A program made the position numbers and the translations under genes. A DNA stretch of 37,051 nt from Pseudanabaena sp. (GTDB lineage Bacteria > Cyanobacteriota > Cyanobacteriia > Pseudanabaenales > Pseudanabaenaceae): contig QBLS01000032.1 in assembly GCA_003249015.1 (NCBI GenBank), positions 1-37,051 of the forward strand. The letters are read 5' to 3'. Positions 34,227-37,051 of this stretch are shown here, one piece after another (the stretch's first letter is position 1; each line of letters begins with the position of its first letter). The notes beneath the pieces were generated by a model. It was not told the DNA's origin and searched no databases. It worked only from the letters and a program-made list of their open reading frames with translations.

Positions 34227-34934
34227 TTAATTGCGAACTGCTTCAAACAATCGTGAGAAATAGAAAGAAGTTGCGGTAAATTCTTTCCGCTTGATCGTAA
34301 ATCCTAACTTCTTAAGAATACGTCGAACATCAGACTCCTTATGCAGATAAGCGCGAGTTGCTTTGCTAGGACCTGGAACCATATCACCAACCTTTTTCAT
34401 CAATACATAGTAAGGATTTTTTGGGGCAAAACTGAGAATGAGTCGAGACTTCGCCAGTGATGCTAAATGGGCAATCATTTCCTCAGATTCGAGATCGGGG
34501 TAATGGATCAATACATCAAGACAGATTACAGTGTCGTATTCTCCTGAAAGCTTAGCTAAATCCTGAACTTCAAAGATCGGATTTTCAGGATTAGTAGCCC
34601 GTTCTTTTCCTTCACCAACCATCTTCTCAGAAATATCACTGGCATAGACCTGAGCGCCCATTGCCGCGAGGGGAATGCTCAAGCTACCAGTTCCGCAGCC
34701 TGCGTCACAAACTTTATGTCCAGAAGCATTCTTATCATTTTTAAACCAAGATAAGACATAGTCCACAGTCTGTTGATGCCCAGTCCGAATATCTTGTTGA
34801 ACTCGATTGACATCTCCTTCACCATAGATGCGCCGCCAGCGATCAAAACCAGTGGAGTTAAAATAATCACGAACTATTTCTTTATCTTTGGGAGTTTCTT
34901 TAATTGATGAATTGGAGATAGTTTTATTAGTCAT
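34227..34934 (-). CDS. chlM: Magnesium-protoporphyrin IX methyltransferase, 235 aa
   Basis: Transfers a methyl group from S-adenosylmethionine to Mg-protoporphyrin IX in chlorophyll synthesis. The SAM-binding motif VCDAGCGTGSLSIPLA lies near residues 75-90. Family segments include REYF-like VRDYFNSTGFDRWRRIYGEG, GHQQTVDYVLSWF, ICLDVLIHYP and the C-terminal FTATSFYFSRLFEAVR. Length fits. It acts at the thylakoid or plasma membrane with Mg chelatase, although no other chlorophyll genes are in the window. Confidence 0.95.
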   Translation of the reverse strand: MTNKTISNSSIKETPKDKEIVRDYFNSTGFDRWRRIYGEGDVNRVQQDIRTGHQQTVDYVLSWFKNDKNASGHKVCDAGCGTGSLSIPLAAMGAQVYASDISEKMVGEGKERATNPENPIFEVQDLAKLSGEYDTVICLDVLIHYPDLESEEMIAHLASLAKSRLILSFAPKNPYYVLMKKVGDMVPGPSKATRAYLHKESDVRRILKKLGFTIKRKEFTATSFYFSRLFEAVRN

Positions 34935-35278
34935 GACTATATAGAAAGTTTACAGACAAACAATCTTACCTTAAAAACTAAGGTCATTCTAGGCTCTATA
35001 AATAGCTCAGCATAGCCAAAGCTAAAATCCAATCTTCTTTGGCTTTGACTCTGGTTCCTTATTTAAAAACTCATACTGGGTTTGGGTTTCAATTAATAAA
35101 AGTGTGACTATACTTTTGTTGATTGTGGTAAAAGCCTTGCAAAACAATACTTTTAAATCTCTTTTTGTTGGGATTGACGTGATTCATCACCTTTGGTGCT
35201 GAGAACGTCAAAGCTACCTCCATGATAAAAATTGCTGGAGTTTCATATTAAACTAGAGAAACCGCCACAAATTATGAT
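34935..35278. other. Divergent gap between chlM and sppA
   Basis: Holds a short AGCCAAAG/CTTTGGCT hairpin (35014-35044), the sequence aaaaactcatactgggttt and the palindrome at 35091-35124. Promoters of both genes should be here; CATATTAAACT near 35243 could be a -10 region of sppA. Confidence 0.5.
35091..35124. repeat. Interspersed palindrome, copy 7
   Basis: AATTAATAAAAGTGTGACTA with its imperfect complement TACTTTTGTTGATT, preceded by the actgggttt part in inverted order. Confidence 0.65.
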
Positions 35279-36298
35279 ATGCAAATTAACCGCATCATTG
35301 CCCTTACTCTAGTTGTTGTCTGTTTTATTGCTGCCACCTTTGGCATCCAGCGCCGCCAAACAGAAGAAGCTCTGGATTTTCAAAAAGCTCTTAACCGCGA
35401 TCGCCTTGAGTTAGTCTCTATAGATGGTGCAATCTCAGGAGCTAGAACCTCAGCCGCAGGAGCTATGGCAGTACGCGATCGCCTCCGTGAGCTGATCGAG
35501 GATGAGTCAGTCAAAGGTGTGTTGCTGTCGATCAATAGCCCTGGGGGAACGGTCGGGGCTAGTAAAGAGCTGTACCAAGCTGTCAAAGATCTCAGCGAGA
35601 AAAAGCCTGTCGTGGTCAGTATGCTCGACCAAGCTACTAGCGGCGGCTACTACGCTGCTAGCCCTGCCACCAAAATTTATGCCAATGCGGGTTCAATAAC
35701 TGGCAGCATCGGAGTAATTTTGAATGGATTTAATGCTAAAGATTTACTGGATCGGGTAGGGATCAAGTCGCAAACCATCAAGACTGGTCCCTATAAAGAC
35801 ATTCTTTCACCATTTCGAGAACTAGCAGAACCAGAGCGTCAGTTGTTGCAGAATCTATTACAAAGTACCTATCAAGAATTTATTAATGATGTCTCGAAAG
35901 GTCGAAAAATGGATCTGGAGGTTGTTCGTAATCTAGCTGATGGCAGGCTTTTTACAGGTAGGCAAGCTAAGGAAAATAAGTTGATCGATGAGTTAGGCAC
36001 TCAAGATCAGGCGATCGCGGATCTGCGTGGGTTAGCCAGAAAGAAGTTTGATTTACCCGAATCCAGCGAGTTGCCGATTAGTAGATCTCCAGCTTCCTTT
36101 GAGAGATTGTTAGATCAATTACTTAGCCAAGTCAACCTTAACGTTGCTCTACCATTTTTTAACCTCGCTGGCTCTGGTGGTTCTTATGATTCTCTTTCGG
36201 GGGCGATCGCCAACCAGCTTACTTCTAAACTAGTTGGACAAAATCCTCAAGCTACCAGCTTCGATCCACCCATTCTATTAATGCCTAACTTGCCCTAA
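35279..36298 (+). CDS. sppA: Signal peptide peptidase SppA, short form, 339 aa
   Basis: Membrane-anchored serine protease that degrades signal peptides and other membrane remnants. One N-terminal hydrophobic segment (residues about 6-22) anchors it. The S49 fold carries the oxyanion segment SINSPGGTVGAS, nucleophile Ser121 in ATSGGYYAAS and catalytic Lys173 in TGPYKDI. The length corresponds to the single-domain, bacterial short form rather than the about 600-aa double-domain enzyme. The C-terminus (about 275-339) is unlike the core and may be disordered. ATG 35279 gives the signal anchor directly. Confidence 0.92.
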   Translation: MQINRIIALTLVVVCFIAATFGIQRRQTEEALDFQKALNRDRLELVSIDGAISGARTSAAGAMAVRDRLRELIEDESVKGVLLSINSPGGTVGASKELYQAVKDLSEKKPVVVSMLDQATSGGYYAASPATKIYANAGSITGSIGVILNGFNAKDLLDRVGIKSQTIKTGPYKDILSPFRELAEPERQLLQNLLQSTYQEFINDVSKGRKMDLEVVRNLADGRLFTGRQAKENKLIDELGTQDQAIADLRGLARKKFDLPESSELPISRSPASFERLLDQLLSQVNLNVALPFFNLAGSGGSYDSLSGAIANQLTSKLVGQNPQATSFDPPILLMPNLP

Positions 36299-36380
36299 TT
36301 AGCTAGGCGAAATTAAATATAAAACCTCAAAACCTGTGGTAGACGTGGCATGTGCGCCATGGGTTTTGAGGCTCAGTTTT

Positions 36381-36414
36381 AATTCGCAAAAGTGTGACGA
36401 CACTGTTGTGGGTT
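36381..36414. repeat. Interspersed palindrome, copy 8
   Basis: AATTCGCAAAAGTGTGACGA with imperfect complement CACTGTTGTGGGTT, followed by agacccagtaac. Confidence 0.6.
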
Positions 36415-36601
36415 AGAACCTAGACCCAGTAACACTCAACCCCGAAATGCTTTAAATTTATGGAAGTTTAGAACTGGAAATCTCAAATATCTTACAAAAA
36501 AAGTGACTCAATCTCATCTCTGATTAGACAGCTTGATCTAGTCCAACAACAAAGAGCCTAAAGCCTTTACGGGAGATTTATGACAGTAAGATTGAAAATG
36601 T

Positions 36602-36769
36602 CTTTTCTTTTATGCTGCAGCAGAATCTCATAAAGTTATTGAGCCAATTAACAACACGATTGTGTTTTTCCCAAGACATTGTATGCATGGAGTTCTACCT
36701 GTAAATTCTCCATCACAATACTTTTCAGATAGCCGATTTACAATCAATGGTTCGGTAAGACGAATTTAA
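36602..36769 (+). pseudogene. C-terminal remnant of a 2OG-Fe(II) oxygenase
   Basis: In frame the sequence reads SHKVIEPINNTIVFFPRHCM, HGVLPVNSPSQYFSDSRFTI, NGSVRRI-stop. The pattern NTIVFFP...HxVxPV...DSRFTxNG is the end of prolyl-4-hydroxylase-like 2OG-Fe(II) oxygenases, with the distal iron-binding His and the 2-oxoglutarate Arg in SRF. There is no start codon and a TGA lies in frame at 36593. The N-terminal two thirds of the gene are missing. Confidence 0.6.
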
Positions 36770-36855
36770 ATAAAATATCTATAACTCCTATTCAAGACTG
36801 ATACATGGTTTTACAGCGCTCTATTCTCGAATATGAGTATTTCTTGTTAGCGTAT

Positions 36856-36903
36856 AAAACAAAGAGTCTAATTGCGAAACGCTGCAACTAGACTCTTTGT
36901 TTT
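36856..36903. repeat. Hairpin with 20-bp arms (one mismatch)
   Basis: AAAACAAAGAGTCTAATTGC (36856-36875) pairs with 36884-36903 except for one A-C mismatch; the core is GCGAAACGCTGC. Confidence 0.7.
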
Positions 36904-36933
36904 CAAAAGTTGTGACTAAACTTTTGTGAATTG
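36900..36933. repeat. Interspersed palindrome, copy 9 (degenerate)
   Basis: TTTTCAAAAGTTGTGACTAA with imperfect complement CTTTTGTGAATTG, overlapping the end of the preceding hairpin. Confidence 0.5.
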
Positions 36934-36961
36934 AAAATTCTTACTTAATTTGTTATCACCC

Positions 36962-36995
36962 TAAAAACAAAAGCCCCTCCGAGAGGAGAGGCTTT
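36962..36995 (-). terminator. Intrinsic terminator of the minus-strand gene at the right edge
   Basis: On the minus strand AAAGCCTCTCC-TCTC-GGAGGGGCTTT forms an 11-bp stem (one G-U) followed by TGTTTTT. It fits a gene ending at 37032. Confidence 0.8.
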
Positions 36996-37031
36996 CGCTT
37001 TCGATTATCAGAAGACTAATCTAGCTGAATA

Positions 37032-37051
37032 CTAACCATTGATGGCAGGAG
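37032..37051 (-). CDS. psbA: Probable 3' end of psbA (photosystem II D1 protein), partial
   Basis: The last 20 bases read on the minus strand as (A)PAING-stop, with TAG at 37032-37034. APAING is a familiar C-terminal end of the cyanobacterial D1 precursor, in the tail removed by CtpA. A strong terminator lies 37 nt downstream. Only six residues are visible, so the identification is tentative. Confidence 0.45.

Larger units (their letters stand above)
36299..37031. other. Gap of repeats and a gene remnant after sppA
   Basis: About 730 bp without an intact gene. In order it holds CCTCAAAACC/GGTTTTGAGG arms (near 36326-36371), two palindrome copies (36381-36414, about 36900-36933), an oxygenase remnant (36602-36769), a 20-bp-arm hairpin (36856-36903) and a minus-strand terminator (36962-36995). 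Confidence 0.65.

Overview
The window is cyanobacterial chromosome, most likely Pseudanabaena or a close relative. The marker genes are cyanobacterial: chlM, opcA next to zwf, a CGLD27/DUF1230 protein, a DUF3370 protein, and probably the last codons of psbA at the right edge. The HIP1 octamer GCGATCGC occurs throughout. The genus call is inference, based on the HIP1 density, the gene set and the kind of intergenic repeats.

Layout. Positions 43-3141 hold a P-loop NTPase followed closely by a TPR protein whose N-terminal domain looks like an NTPase without its P-loop. Positions 3172-6343 are a decaying toxin-antitoxin island: two intact antitoxin/PIN-toxin pairs, two antitoxin-like genes without partners, a DUF433 antitoxin whose DUF5615 toxin has an in-frame stop, and a broken MNT nucleotidyltransferase. 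Copies of the last ~18 codons of the TPR gene separate these cassettes. Positions 6343-13014 carry a FetB-like permease, a peptidoglycan-binding repeat protein, a second NTPase of the first family with a shortened P-loop, a pentapeptide-repeat protein, a small unknown protein and a MoeB-rhodanese fusion, with much repeat DNA between them. Positions 13015-23740 hold the DUF3370 protein, a 1369-residue hybrid histidine kinase, glutaminase, the CGLD27 protein, class III alcohol dehydrogenase, an ABC exporter and tRNA-Arg(CCT). Positions 24127-27065 hold a LivF-type ATPase, an AI-2E family transporter and two small proteins. On the minus strand from 32935 down to 27141 lie 5-formyl-THF cyclo-ligase, then groS-groL under a perfect CIRCE element, then zwf-opcA. 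The right end has an ABC-2 type ATPase, chlM, sppA, a remnant of a 2OG-Fe(II) oxygenase and the probable psbA tail with its terminator.

The most distinctive feature is the intergenic DNA. Most gaps contain long, nearly perfect hairpins with stems of 12-29 bp. Their central cores resemble each other, but their arms are specific to each locus. There are also at least three families of interspersed palindromic or MITE-like repeats. One of these (two full copies) has an inner segment inverted relative to its outer ends. No CRISPR array, transposase, integrase, prophage or rRNA was seen.

All calls come from reading the sequence. No database search or folding program was run, so family names rest on recognised motifs and overall resemblance.
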